Source: Anthropogastromicrobium sp963604075
GTDB taxonomy: Bacteria > Bacillota > Clostridia > Lachnospirales > Lachnospiraceae
DNA: 5,330 nt
Reading direction: 5' to 3'
Assembly: GCA_963604075.1 (NCBI GenBank)
Contig: CAVCPW010000091.1
Location: 1-5,330, forward strand
In this document: piece after piece, positions 1 through 5,330 of the stretch
Numbering within the stretch: position 1 is the stretch's first letter
Layout of the letters: the number at the start of each line of letters is the position of its first letter
The notes under the pieces: model-generated
The model's database searches: none
What the model was told of the DNA's origin: nothing
Seen by the model: only the letters and a program-made list of their open reading frames with translations
Program-made: the position numbers and the translations under genes

Positions 1-304
1 CGCCCATGCGGTGCATCGCTCCTATGGACGTGGTACTCTGCCAGATTTGATAGAATTGACTGGTAATAGCAAACCAGTTGCGATCCACAATACGTAAAAG
101 AACTGACAGGTCCAATCCATCAATACTCTTAATTTCTTCTCTGATAACATTATCCTTCTGCAAAGAACTTAGATTATTAATGACCAAATCCTGCAACCAA
201 TTATCTGTGATCTTTGGCAGCTTCTTAGAAAGCCATGCTCCCACCTTCTGATTCAGACGAAACATATACTCGTTCATCTTGCTGTTCAATAAAGCTGTAT
301 CCAT
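1..304 (-). CDS. N-terminus of a Swt1-like HEPN-domain protein, partial at the left edge
   Basis: An open frame of 101 codons begins at ATG (302-304) and runs without a stop to the left edge. It begins MDTALLNSKMNEYMFRLNQK. A good Shine-Dalgarno sequence, AGGAGAG, lies just upstream (312-318 on the plus strand). Residues 63-80 contain the pattern GLDLSVLLRIVDRNWFAI, that is, D-L-S-x-L-L-x-I-x-D-x-N-W, followed by a helix ending in AMHRMG. From memory of the family this resembles the Swt1-like HEPN domain, whose RNxxxH ribonuclease motif normally follows at once, so here it would lie just outside the window. Such domains often head large helicase or AAA/DUF499-type proteins in phage-defence loci. 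The fragment is mostly helical and has no signal peptide or membrane segment. The HEPN call is inferred from pattern recognition; the rest of the protein, and hence its function, cannot be seen. Confidence 0.62.
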   Translation of the reverse strand, partial: MDTALLNSKMNEYMFRLNQKVGAWLSKKLPKITDNWLQDLVINNLSSLQKDNVIREEIKSIDGLDLSVLLRIVDRNWFAITSQFYQIWQSTTSIGAMHRMG

Positions 305-311
305 CTCTCTT

Positions 312-318
312 CTCTCCT
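312..318 (-). promoter_or_regulatory. Ribosome binding site of the HEPN-type gene
   Basis: On the minus strand AGGAGAG precedes the ATG at 304 with about 7 bases between. This supports that ATG as the real start and the minus-strand frame as a real gene even though it is truncated by the window. Confidence 0.6.
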
Positions 319-357
319 GACCTGCAATCAGCTCTTGACCAATTACATCTCGGCAAT

Positions 358-386
358 ATTTATGATAAATTTATATTTTATTTCAA
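358..386 (-). promoter_or_regulatory. Possible promoter for the HEPN-type gene
   Basis: On the minus strand TTGAAA (381-386; 5 of 6 matches to the sigma-A -35 box) is followed after 17 bases by ATAAAT (358-363) as a weak -10 box, in a very AT-rich stretch. It would give a leader of roughly 45-50 bases before the ATG at 304. AT-rich DNA produces such matches easily, so this is only a candidate. The rest of 305-470 shows no coding frame that I can support. Confidence 0.28.
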
Positions 387-473
387 AATGTTCGACTTAA
401 TTCTTCTGCCGGTTCATTTTTCTACTGTAACATACCATTCATGAAGCAATGTATATCTTTCGAAAGTACAACA

Positions 474-507
474 AAAGACTGAAATTTTCTTACAGACCTC
501 AGCCTTT
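474..507 (-). terminator. Possible terminator after the yigZ-ferredoxin unit
   Basis: AAAGACTGA (474-482) and TCAGCCTTT (499-507) form a 9-base-pair stem with one A-C mismatch as read on the plus strand and a G-U pair as read on the minus strand, closing a 16-base loop. On the minus strand the stem runs into TTTTGTTGT, a broken T tract. It lies just 6 bases beyond the ferredoxin stop codon, where a terminator for that transcript would be expected. The stem is AT-rich and the loop is large, so termination may be weak. Confidence 0.42.
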
Positions 508-512
508 CTCAT

Positions 513-738
513 TCATTTTCTAATCGTTAATGCTTTCTGTGGACATTCTCGCACACATCGTCCGCACTTCATGCAGATCATTCGCAGTTTCCAACTGTTC
601 AATTGGCATCCACTTTTATAGCCTTATGCTGGCAACGCTTCTGGCATACGCCGCAGTATTGGCATTTGCCGGAATTATGAAAATGACTTCTTCTGTTCTT
701 TCTTTTTTCTCCATGAATTGTTTCATTACTTTCTTCAT
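513..738 (-). pseudogene. 2[4Fe-4S] ferredoxin gene with two frameshifts
   Basis: The minus strand encodes a small ferredoxin split over three frames. From ATG at 738 the first frame reads about 22 codons, ending near EEVIFII. The next frame carries GKCQYCGVCQKRCQHKAIKV (cysteines coded at 662-664, 653-655, 644-646 and 632-634), a CxxCxxCxxxC cluster. The third carries MICMKCGRCVRECPQKALTI (cysteines at 573-575, 564-566, 555-557 and 543-545), a classic CxxCxxCxxxCP cluster ending in TGA (513-515). One extra T at the ATTCC near 673-674 and one at the AATTG near 602 would join everything into a 75-residue protein, a normal length for a two-cluster ferredoxin used in electron transfer. It follows yigZ after 31 bases on the same strand. 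Whether this is real decay or sequencing error in short T runs cannot be decided here. The start is uncertain: ATG codons at 726 and 714 are alternatives. The first cluster has Gln instead of the usual Pro after its last Cys. Confidence 0.75.
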
Positions 739-769
739 CTTCCCACGATGCTTATGCTACCACAAAAGG

Positions 770-1432
770 TCATCCTTCATCCTCAAATAGAAGCAGTTCT
801 TTTCCATTTTTTGCATAGTAGCCATAGTCCTCTACATCAGTCTTTGCACTTCCCTGAAAACTCTCAAGAAGCTGCTTTTCCATCGCTTCGCGTTCTTTTT
901 GCGGCACTAAAAAGCGCACACTCACATCTTCAGCATACTCACTTTCCAACTGATTATAACCATTTTGACCGAGTAAATAAAGAAGTGTTCCAATTTGGTT
1001 ATACGTTACTCTGACCAAAAACTGCACTGCCGGAACCTTTTCAATTACCTCACTCGCCTCTACACCCGCCTTAGATGCCGCCGTGTATGCACGCACAAGA
1101 CCACCCGTTCCCAGAAGCGTTCCTCCAAAATAACGTGTTACTACGACTACTGTATCGCAAAGTCCAGCACCTGTCAGCACATCAAGCATCGGCTTTCCTG
1201 CTGTCTGAGACGGTTCTCCATCATCGCTGCAGCGCTTTATTTCCTGCTTTTTACCGATGCAATATGCATAGCAATTATGTCTGGCGTCCCAATATTTTTT
1301 GCGGATGGACTCGATGTAGGCAAGTGCCTCCTCCTCTGACTCCACATGCTCCAAATTAGCAATAAATCGAGATTTTTTTTCCACAATTTCCGCTGAATTT
1401 CCAATATAAACTGTTTTGTAGGCCTCTGCCAT
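770..1432 (-). CDS. yigZ: YigZ/IMPACT family protein (UPF0029 N-terminal plus DUF1949 C-terminal domains)
   Basis: This is an intact 220-residue cytoplasmic protein, a normal length for the bacterial YigZ/YvyE family. The N-terminal UPF0029/IMPACT domain shows the family signatures KSRFIA (about residues 20-25), DARHNCYAY (49-57), DDGEPSQTAGKPML (70-83) and VTRYFGGTLLGTGGLVRAY (98-116). Residues of about 137-193 match the position of the ferredoxin-like DUF1949 domain, and the tail ends in FEDEG. Eukaryotic IMPACT binds the Gcn1 regulator; the bacterial role is not firmly settled, though the fold suggests nucleic-acid or ribosome association. The ATG at 1432 is preferred because AGGTG sits 6 bases upstream. 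An in-frame GTG at 1441, with AAGGG upstream of it, would add three residues (MKK) and is also plausible. The gene is divergent from the penicillin-binding protein gene and is followed closely by the broken ferredoxin gene on the same strand. Confidence 0.93.
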   Translation of the reverse strand: MAEAYKTVYIGNSAEIVEKKSRFIANLEHVESEEEALAYIESIRKKYWDARHNCYAYCIGKKQEIKRCSDDGEPSQTAGKPMLDVLTGAGLCDTVVVVTRYFGGTLLGTGGLVRAYTAASKAGVEASEVIEKVPAVQFLVRVTYNQIGTLLYLLGQNGYNQLESEYAEDVSVRFLVPQKEREAMEKQLLESFQGSAKTDVEDYGYYAKNGKELLLFEDEG

Positions 1433-1476
1433 TTTCTTCACCTGATTCCCTTATCCTTTACTTGTAACTATTCAGA

Positions 1477-1555
1477 ACCATGTAAGATTTCTTGCTGTCA
1501 ATTACTCCCGCCTCTAAAGGGAGCGGGGCTTCCTTATCAAATCTGTGAACATGGT
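1477..1555. repeat. Nested inverted repeat with a GC-rich hairpin at its centre
   Basis: Between the divergent genes, ACCATGT (1477-1483) and AGATTT (1485-1490) on the left match AAATCT (1539-1544) and ACATGGT (1549-1555) on the right as inverted copies, allowing 13 paired bases with unequal gaps. In the centre CCCGC (1507-1511) pairs with GCGGG (1523-1527) around a CTCTAAAGGGA loop, and is followed by GCTTCC. The alternative pairing CTCCC (1505-1509) with GGGAG (1519-1523) is also possible. A short GC hairpin with a CTAAAG loop followed by GCTTC resembles the right end of IS200/IS605-type (tnpB) elements as I remember them, but no transposase is present. It could be a relic end, a leader structure or a regulatory site. 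The region is also GC-rich compared with its flanks. Confidence 0.45.
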
Positions 1556-1622
1556 GCTAAACAATGTGTTCTTATAGCTAGTTTATCCTATTTTGTTCTT
1601 TCTGTAAAGGCTTGCTTTTTTT

Positions 1623-1652
1623 CTGGCAATTTTCTCCAATTTTTGGTATACT
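1623..1652 (+). promoter_or_regulatory. Probable sigma-A promoter for the penicillin-binding protein gene
   Basis: TATACT (1647-1652; 5 of 6 matches to TATAAT) is preceded after 18 bases by CTGGCA (1623-1628; 4 of 6 matches to TTGACA), and the spacer is T-rich. Transcription would start near 1659, leaving a leader of about 27 bases containing the ribosome binding site. Confidence 0.5.
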
Positions 1653-1667
1653 GAAAAAAGAATTGAC

Positions 1668-1674
1668 GGAAAGG
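1668..1674 (+). promoter_or_regulatory. Ribosome binding site of the penicillin-binding protein gene
   Basis: GGAAAGG lies upstream of the ATG at 1686 with 11 bases between, somewhat longer than ideal. The nearer ATG at 1676 opens a frame that stops after six codons, so it cannot be the start of the long protein, and 1686 is the only sensible start near this site. Confidence 0.5.
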
Positions 1675-1685
1675 CATGGATTTTT

Positions 1686-4259
1686 ATGACTTTTAATAGT
1701 GATACTATAAATAAGGAACTGTCTGGTATTCTAGATACCTCCACACAGGCCAGACGCCATCATTTGATTTTTCTACTGAAACTGATGCTGATTGCCCTTT
1801 TGTTTTTCAGCGCAGCCGGTACTGCAATCGGCATCGGCTTTGTGCGCAATGCCATCGAAACCGCACCATCGCTCGACATACTTTATACCCAACCACAAGG
1901 GTATTCCTCACAAATCTATGATGCAGACGGAAATCTGATGCAGACACTTGTCTCAGAGGAAAACAACCACGAAAACGTAAGCTTTGATCAGCTGCCTGAT
2001 GATCTGGTACACGCATTCATCGCTATTGAGGACAGCCGTTTTTATGACCATAACGGTATTGATTTAAAAAGCATTCTGCGCACTGCCTACGTTAGCCTGA
2101 CCAGCGGACGATTCTTGGATGAAGCCAGCACGATCACACAGCAGCTCATAAAAAATAATATATTGCAGAGCGATTGCGAGACAACTTTTGTAGACAAGCT
2201 GCGCTGCAAAATTCAAGAGTACTATTTAGCTCGAAAACTTGAAGACAAGCTTGGCAGTAAGGAAAAGATTCTGGAATACTATTTAAATACGATCAATCTT
2301 GGTGGAAACTGCCTGGGCGTACAGACCGCAGCGCAGCGCTACTTTGGAAAAGATGTGGGGGAATTGTCACTATCCGAATGTACCGTTTTGGCTGCTATCA
2401 CGTCTAATCCATCGCGCTACAATCCAATTACGCATCCACAGGACAATGGGACACGACGTGAGATCATTCTTGAAAAGATGTATGAGCAGGAATTTATCAC
2501 AGAAGAAGAAAAAGAAGAGGCACTTGCAGACGATGTGTACAGCCGCATTCAAACGGCTGACAGTTCAAATACTGATACAAATACTTCCACTTTTTCCTAT
2601 TTTACCGATGCTGTTTATAATCAGGTTTCTGACGATTTACAAACAAAACTTGGCTACTCTGCTTCCCAGGCCTACCAGCTTCTCTATAACGGTGGTCTTC
2701 AGATATATTCAACAATGGATCCTGACATCCAGTCTGTTGTAGATGAAGAGGTCAATAACGAAGACAATTATATTTCCTCTACTGGAAAAAAATTGCTAGA
2801 ATATTCTCTTAATTATACGTTGACAATCTGCCATAGTGATGGTTCTGAAAGCGTATACACAGAAAAAGACTTAACGCGCTATTTTCAGTCTGATAAAAAT
2901 CAGGCTACCTTCACCAATATTTATTCATCAAAAGAAGACATCTACCGTTCAATCCGTGAATTTAAAGCCTCTGTCATTTCTTCTGGAGACTCTGTCACAA
3001 ACGAGACGATTACACCGATTCTTGAACCACAGGAATCCGTTGTCGTAATAAATCAATCAAATGGGCAGGTTCTTGCAATCTCCGGTGGACGCGGTGAAAA
3101 AACTGGCAGTCTGACTTTTGATCGTGCAATTCATTCTAACCGCCAGCCTGGATCCATTTCGATGATATTAAGTACCTTTGCACCGGCGCTGGACTCTTTT
3201 GGTGCAACGCTGGCCTCCACTTATTATGATGCACCTTACATTTCAGGCAGTCAGCAGATTCTAAACTGGTGGGGCAACCCATATCTTGGCTATAACAACA
3301 TTCGTCAAGCAATCACATATTCTATGAACGTTGTGAGTGCACGTTGCCTGACTTCTCTGGTATCGACATCTTCTGCCTATGATTATCTGGAGCTTTTCGG
3401 TCTGGATTCTCTAACCGACCAGGATAAATCACTCTCTCTTGCAACTGGCAGCCTGACTTACGGTGTCACAAACGAGAAGTTAACTGCTGCATTTGCCTCA
3501 ATCGCAAATGATGGTATCTATCAAGAGCCAATTTATTACACAAAGGTACTTGACCGGCAAGGTAATATCCTGTTAGAGAACACTTCTTCTAAGACACGCA
3601 TCATCAAAAGTTCTACCGCTGCGCTTCTGACTAGTGCAATGGAGGATGTGATTTCATCGGATTCATCATATTATTATCAGTATGGTATCGCACCGACCGG
3701 AACACTCTGTCAGGTCGATGGCATGACGCTCGCTGGTAAATCGGGTACTACGACAAGTGGCAGTGATTTATGGTTTATCGGATATTCGCCTTATTATACC
3801 TGCGGCATCTGGTCCGGCTATGATGACTCGAAGGTATTGGCCAGCGGAACTGAATATCACAAGCAGATTTGGCAGAAAATTATGGCGCGCATTCATGATG
3901 GCCTTGATAATACAGACTTTACGTTTACGGATGAACTGGAGTCAGCGCAGATTTGCAGCAAATCAGGTTTGCTTGCCGTGGATGGCGTATGCAACAGCAG
4001 TACGAGCAATTCTTACGTTTATACAGAATATTTCGCACCTGGGACTGCACCAACAAGCTATTGCGGTCGCCATTATGCGCTTCGCATTTGTACGGAGTCC
4101 GGCAAGAGTGCAACCAAATATTGCCCAGGAGATTCGGTTGTACAGCAGATTTATTTACATATCGATGACAACGATCTTTCAAGCGGCACAACAACGGACT
4201 CGGACTATCTGGCACCATCGAATTTGCAAAGTTGCGATATTCATAATATGAACAAATAG
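1686..4259 (+). CDS. Class A penicillin-binding protein (PBP1a-like) lacking the SxxK lysine
   Basis: This 857-residue protein is a membrane-anchored peptidoglycan synthase. A short cytoplasmic N-terminus is followed by one membrane segment at about 27-53. The GT51 glycosyltransferase domain, which polymerises lipid II, is intact: EDSRFYDHNGID from the presumed catalytic Glu115, ASTITQQLIKN (147-157), RKLEDK (183-188) and KILEYYLN (194-201). A linker includes LQIYSTMDPDIQ (338-349), and about 360-440 is a poorly conserved insert. In the transpeptidase domain the SxxK site reads RQPGSISM (486-493): Ser490 is present, but the lysine position is Met493 (codon ATG, 3162-3164). The other motifs are present: SMN (546-548) and KSGT (685-688). 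A C-terminal tail from about 750 has six cysteines (757, 769, 793, 802, 813, 850). The glycosyltransferase should work; normal crosslinking and beta-lactam acylation are doubtful if the methionine is real. The gene appears to be monocistronic, with its own promoter and a terminator after it. Confidence 0.95.
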   Translation: MTFNSDTINKELSGILDTSTQARRHHLIFLLKLMLIALLFFSAAGTAIGIGFVRNAIETAPSLDILYTQPQGYSSQIYDADGNLMQTLVSEENNHENVSFDQLPDDLVHAFIAIEDSRFYDHNGIDLKSILRTAYVSLTSGRFLDEASTITQQLIKNNILQSDCETTFVDKLRCKIQEYYLARKLEDKLGSKEKILEYYLNTINLGGNCLGVQTAAQRYFGKDVGELSLSECTVLAAITSNPSRYNPITHPQDNGTRREIILEKMYEQEFITEEEKEEALADDVYSRIQTADSSNTDTNTSTFSYFTDAVYNQVSDDLQTKLGYSASQAYQLLYNGGLQIYSTMDPDIQSVVDEEVNNEDNYISSTGKKLLEYSLNYTLTICHSDGSESVYTEKDLTRYFQSDKNQATFTNIYSSKEDIYRSIREFKASVISSGDSVTNETITPILEPQESVVVINQSNGQVLAISGGRGEKTGSLTFDRAIHSNRQPGSISMILSTFAPALDSFGATLASTYYDAPYISGSQQILNWWGNPYLGYNNIRQAITYSMNVVSARCLTSLVSTSSAYDYLELFGLDSLTDQDKSLSLATGSLTYGVTNEKLTAAFASIANDGIYQEPIYYTKVLDRQGNILLENTSSKTRIIKSSTAALLTSAMEDVISSDSSYYYQYGIAPTGTLCQVDGMTLAGKSGTTTSGSDLWFIGYSPYYTCGIWSGYDDSKVLASGTEYHKQIWQKIMARIHDGLDNTDFTFTDELESAQICSKSGLLAVDGVCNSSTSNSYVYTEYFAPGTAPTSYCGRHYALRICTESGKSATKYCPGDSVVQQIYLHIDDNDLSSGTTTDSDYLAPSNLQSCDIHNMNK

Positions 4260-4293
4260 CGAAGCGGATTGCGAATATCATTGACATATAAGA

Positions 4294-4330
4294 AAACGGC
4301 CATATCAGTTCTGATATGACCGTTTCTTTT
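4294..4330. terminator. Bidirectional intrinsic terminator between convergent genes
   Basis: AAACGG (4294-4299) and CATATCAG (4301-4308) pair perfectly with CTGATATG (4311-4318) and CCGTTT (4320-4325), apart from one C-A mismatch, giving 14 paired bases around a TT loop. On the plus strand the stem is followed by CTTTT (4326-4330); on the minus strand it runs into CCGTTTTCTTATAT. It lies 35 bases after the penicillin-binding protein stop and 39 bases beyond the purL stop, so it can serve both convergent transcripts. Confidence 0.88.
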
Positions 4331-4364
4331 CGTATATTTATTTATGACTTATAGAAAATCACAT

Positions 4365-5330
4365 TTACTTGAAGTACTGAACTCCAGACTCGAACAGCTT
4401 TAGATCCTGCTCACCGTAAATGTTGATAGCCACAGAATCTCCGATACGCTCAGAATGAGCCATCTTTCCGTATACACGTCCATCAGGGCTGGTGATACCC
4501 TCGATTGCTGCATAGGAGCCATTCATATTCCACTCCTCATCCTGTGCCAGATTGCCATTATAATCAACATACTGGGTTGCAACCTGTCCGTTTGCAAACA
4601 GCTTATCAAGCCACTCCTTATTTGCTACGAAACGACCCTCGCCGTGAGAAACCGGATTGCAGTAAACACCTCCGAGTGTTGCCTGTGCCAGCCATGGAGA
4701 CTTGTTGGATACAACCTTTAAATAGGCCATCTTGGAAACGTGACGACCAATAGTGTTGGTTGTCAGTGTCGGAGAATCAGACAGCTGACTGTCAATAATC
4801 TCACCATATGGAACAAGACCAAGCTTTACAAGCGTCTGGAAACCATTGCAGATACCAAGTACCAATCCGTCTCTATTATTCAACAGATCCATGACTGCTT
4901 CCTTAAGTTTCTCGTTTCTAAATGCAGTCGCGAAGAACTTTGCAGAACCATCCGGCTCATCACCTGCTGAGAATCCGCCTGGGAACATAATGATCTGTGA
5001 CTCACGGATTGCCTTTGTGAAGATATCAACAGACTCACGAATCTCCTCTGCTGTCTGGTTGCGTACTACCTTGACGATAGCCTCTGCACCTGCGCGCTCA
5101 AATGCCTTTGCACTGTCGTACTCGCAGTTAGTTCCCGGGAATACTGGAATAAATACCTTTGGTTTTGCAACCTTATTCTTGCACACATAGATAGAATCTG
5201 CCTTGTAGATACCGGTGTCAACCTTTGGCTGCGCCTTACCAGATACAAACGGGAATACTTTTTCAAGAGTAGATTTCCAGCTCTTTACCGCATCTTCCAT
5301 AGAGATACAAGTTTCGCCATTAGTGAAGAC
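4365..5330 (-). CDS. purL: Phosphoribosylformylglycinamidine synthase, C-terminal part with glutaminase domain
   Basis: The frame is open through the right edge and ends at TAA (4365-4367), giving the last 321 residues of PurL. The enzyme converts FGAR, ATP and glutamine to FGAM in de novo purine synthesis. This fragment is the class I glutamine amidotransferase domain that releases ammonia from glutamine. Counting from the edge, visible landmarks are PVFPGTNCEYDSAKAFERAG (62-81), FPGGFSAGDEPDGS (116-129), the nucleophile Cys161 in LGICNGFQ (codon 4848-4850), NPVSHGEGRF (225-234), and the catalytic His292 and Glu294 in MAHSERI (codons 4455-4457 and 4449-4451). All triad residues are present. 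This is the large fused PurL, with synthetase and glutaminase in one chain, of proteobacterial and clostridial type rather than the split PurL/PurQ/PurS of Bacillus. The internal ATG at 5300 is not the start: VFTNGETCIS continues in frame upstream of it. The ATP-binding synthetase part lies beyond the window. Confidence 0.95.
   Translation of the reverse strand, partial: VFTNGETCISMEDAVKSWKSTLEKVFPFVSGKAQPKVDTGIYKADSIYVCKNKVAKPKVFIPVFPGTNCEYDSAKAFERAGAEAIVKVVRNQTAEEIRESVDIFTKAIRESQIIMFPGGFSAGDEPDGSAKFFATAFRNEKLKEAVMDLLNNRDGLVLGICNGFQTLVKLGLVPYGEIIDSQLSDSPTLTTNTIGRHVSKMAYLKVVSNKSPWLAQATLGGVYCNPVSHGEGRFVANKEWLDKLFANGQVATQYVDYNGNLAQDEEWNMNGSYAAIEGITSPDGRVYGKMAHSERIGDSVAINIYGEQDLKLFESGVQYFK

Noticed and set aside
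530..790. An 86-codon plus-strand open frame opposite the ferredoxin remnant
   Set aside because: It is the complement of the cysteine-rich minus-strand motifs and shows no family features of its own.
1497..1502. A perfect TTGACA on the minus strand upstream of yigZ
   Set aside because: No acceptable -10 box lies 16-19 bases downstream on that strand, so I do not call a promoter, though yigZ must have one nearby.
1676..1696. A six-codon upstream frame (ATG GAT TTT ...) overlapping the PBP start
   Set aside because: The Shine-Dalgarno sequence is only about one base from this ATG, too close for use, so a leader-peptide role is not supported.
2299..2742. A 147-codon plus-strand open frame inside the PBP gene
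   Set aside because: It lies wholly within the glycosyltransferase and linker coding region in another frame; its lysine run is only the shifted reading of a GAAGAAGAAAAAG stretch.
3757..4251. A 164-codon plus-strand open frame and a 120-codon minus-strand frame over the PBP C-terminus
   Set aside because: Both overlap the well-supported PBP frame, have no recognisable motifs and have no convincing ribosome binding site.
4455..5190. Several plus-strand open frames opposite purL
   Set aside because: They are antisense shadows of a clearly conserved enzyme-coding sequence.
1..5330. CRISPR arrays, tRNA or rRNA genes, riboswitches
   Set aside because: No regularly spaced repeats, cloverleaf-like segments or recognisable riboswitch cores were seen. 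The purL leader lies outside the window, so a purine riboswitch cannot be assessed.

Overview
The window looks like chromosomal DNA of a low-to-moderate GC Gram-positive anaerobe, most likely a member of the Clostridia, with Lachnospiraceae as the best guess. The reasons are the bifunctional penicillin-binding protein with a cysteine-containing C-terminal extension, the large fused-type PurL with a C-terminal glutaminase, purine-rich Shine-Dalgarno sequences, and a small 2[4Fe-4S] ferredoxin beside a YigZ-family gene. This placement rests on protein style only; no rRNA or other marker is present.

Layout from left to right: (1) 1-304, minus strand, the first 101 codons of a large protein that begins with what looks like a Swt1-type HEPN domain, often found at the front of defence-associated helicase/ATPase proteins; it runs off the left edge. 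(2) 305-512, an AT-rich spacer with a possible minus-strand promoter for that gene and a hairpin that could terminate transcription coming from the right. (3) 513-738, minus strand, a small two-cluster ferredoxin whose reading frame is broken twice. Both breaks are repaired by adding one T to a short T run. (4) 770-1432, minus strand, an intact YigZ/IMPACT-family protein, 31 bases upstream of the ferredoxin and probably co-transcribed with it. (5) 1442-1685, a divergent intergenic region holding a GC-rich hairpin nested in a longer inverted repeat, then a promoter and ribosome binding site for the next gene. (6) 1686-4259, plus strand, a complete class A penicillin-binding protein with intact glycosyltransferase motifs, but with the catalytic lysine of the transpeptidase SxxK motif replaced by methionine. 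(7) 4294-4325, a strong hairpin serving as a two-way terminator between convergent genes. (8) 4365-5330, minus strand, the C-terminal 321 residues of PurL, containing its complete glutamine amidotransferase domain.

The genes do not form one pathway. PurL is purine biosynthesis, the penicillin-binding protein is cell-wall assembly, and YigZ plus ferredoxin look like a small housekeeping unit. The observations most worth checking are the lost SxxK lysine, the twice-frameshifted ferredoxin, the nested inverted repeat between yigZ and the penicillin-binding protein gene, and the HEPN-type gene start at the left edge. I see no clear evidence for a complete new system inside this window; if there is one, it most likely lies to the left of position 1.
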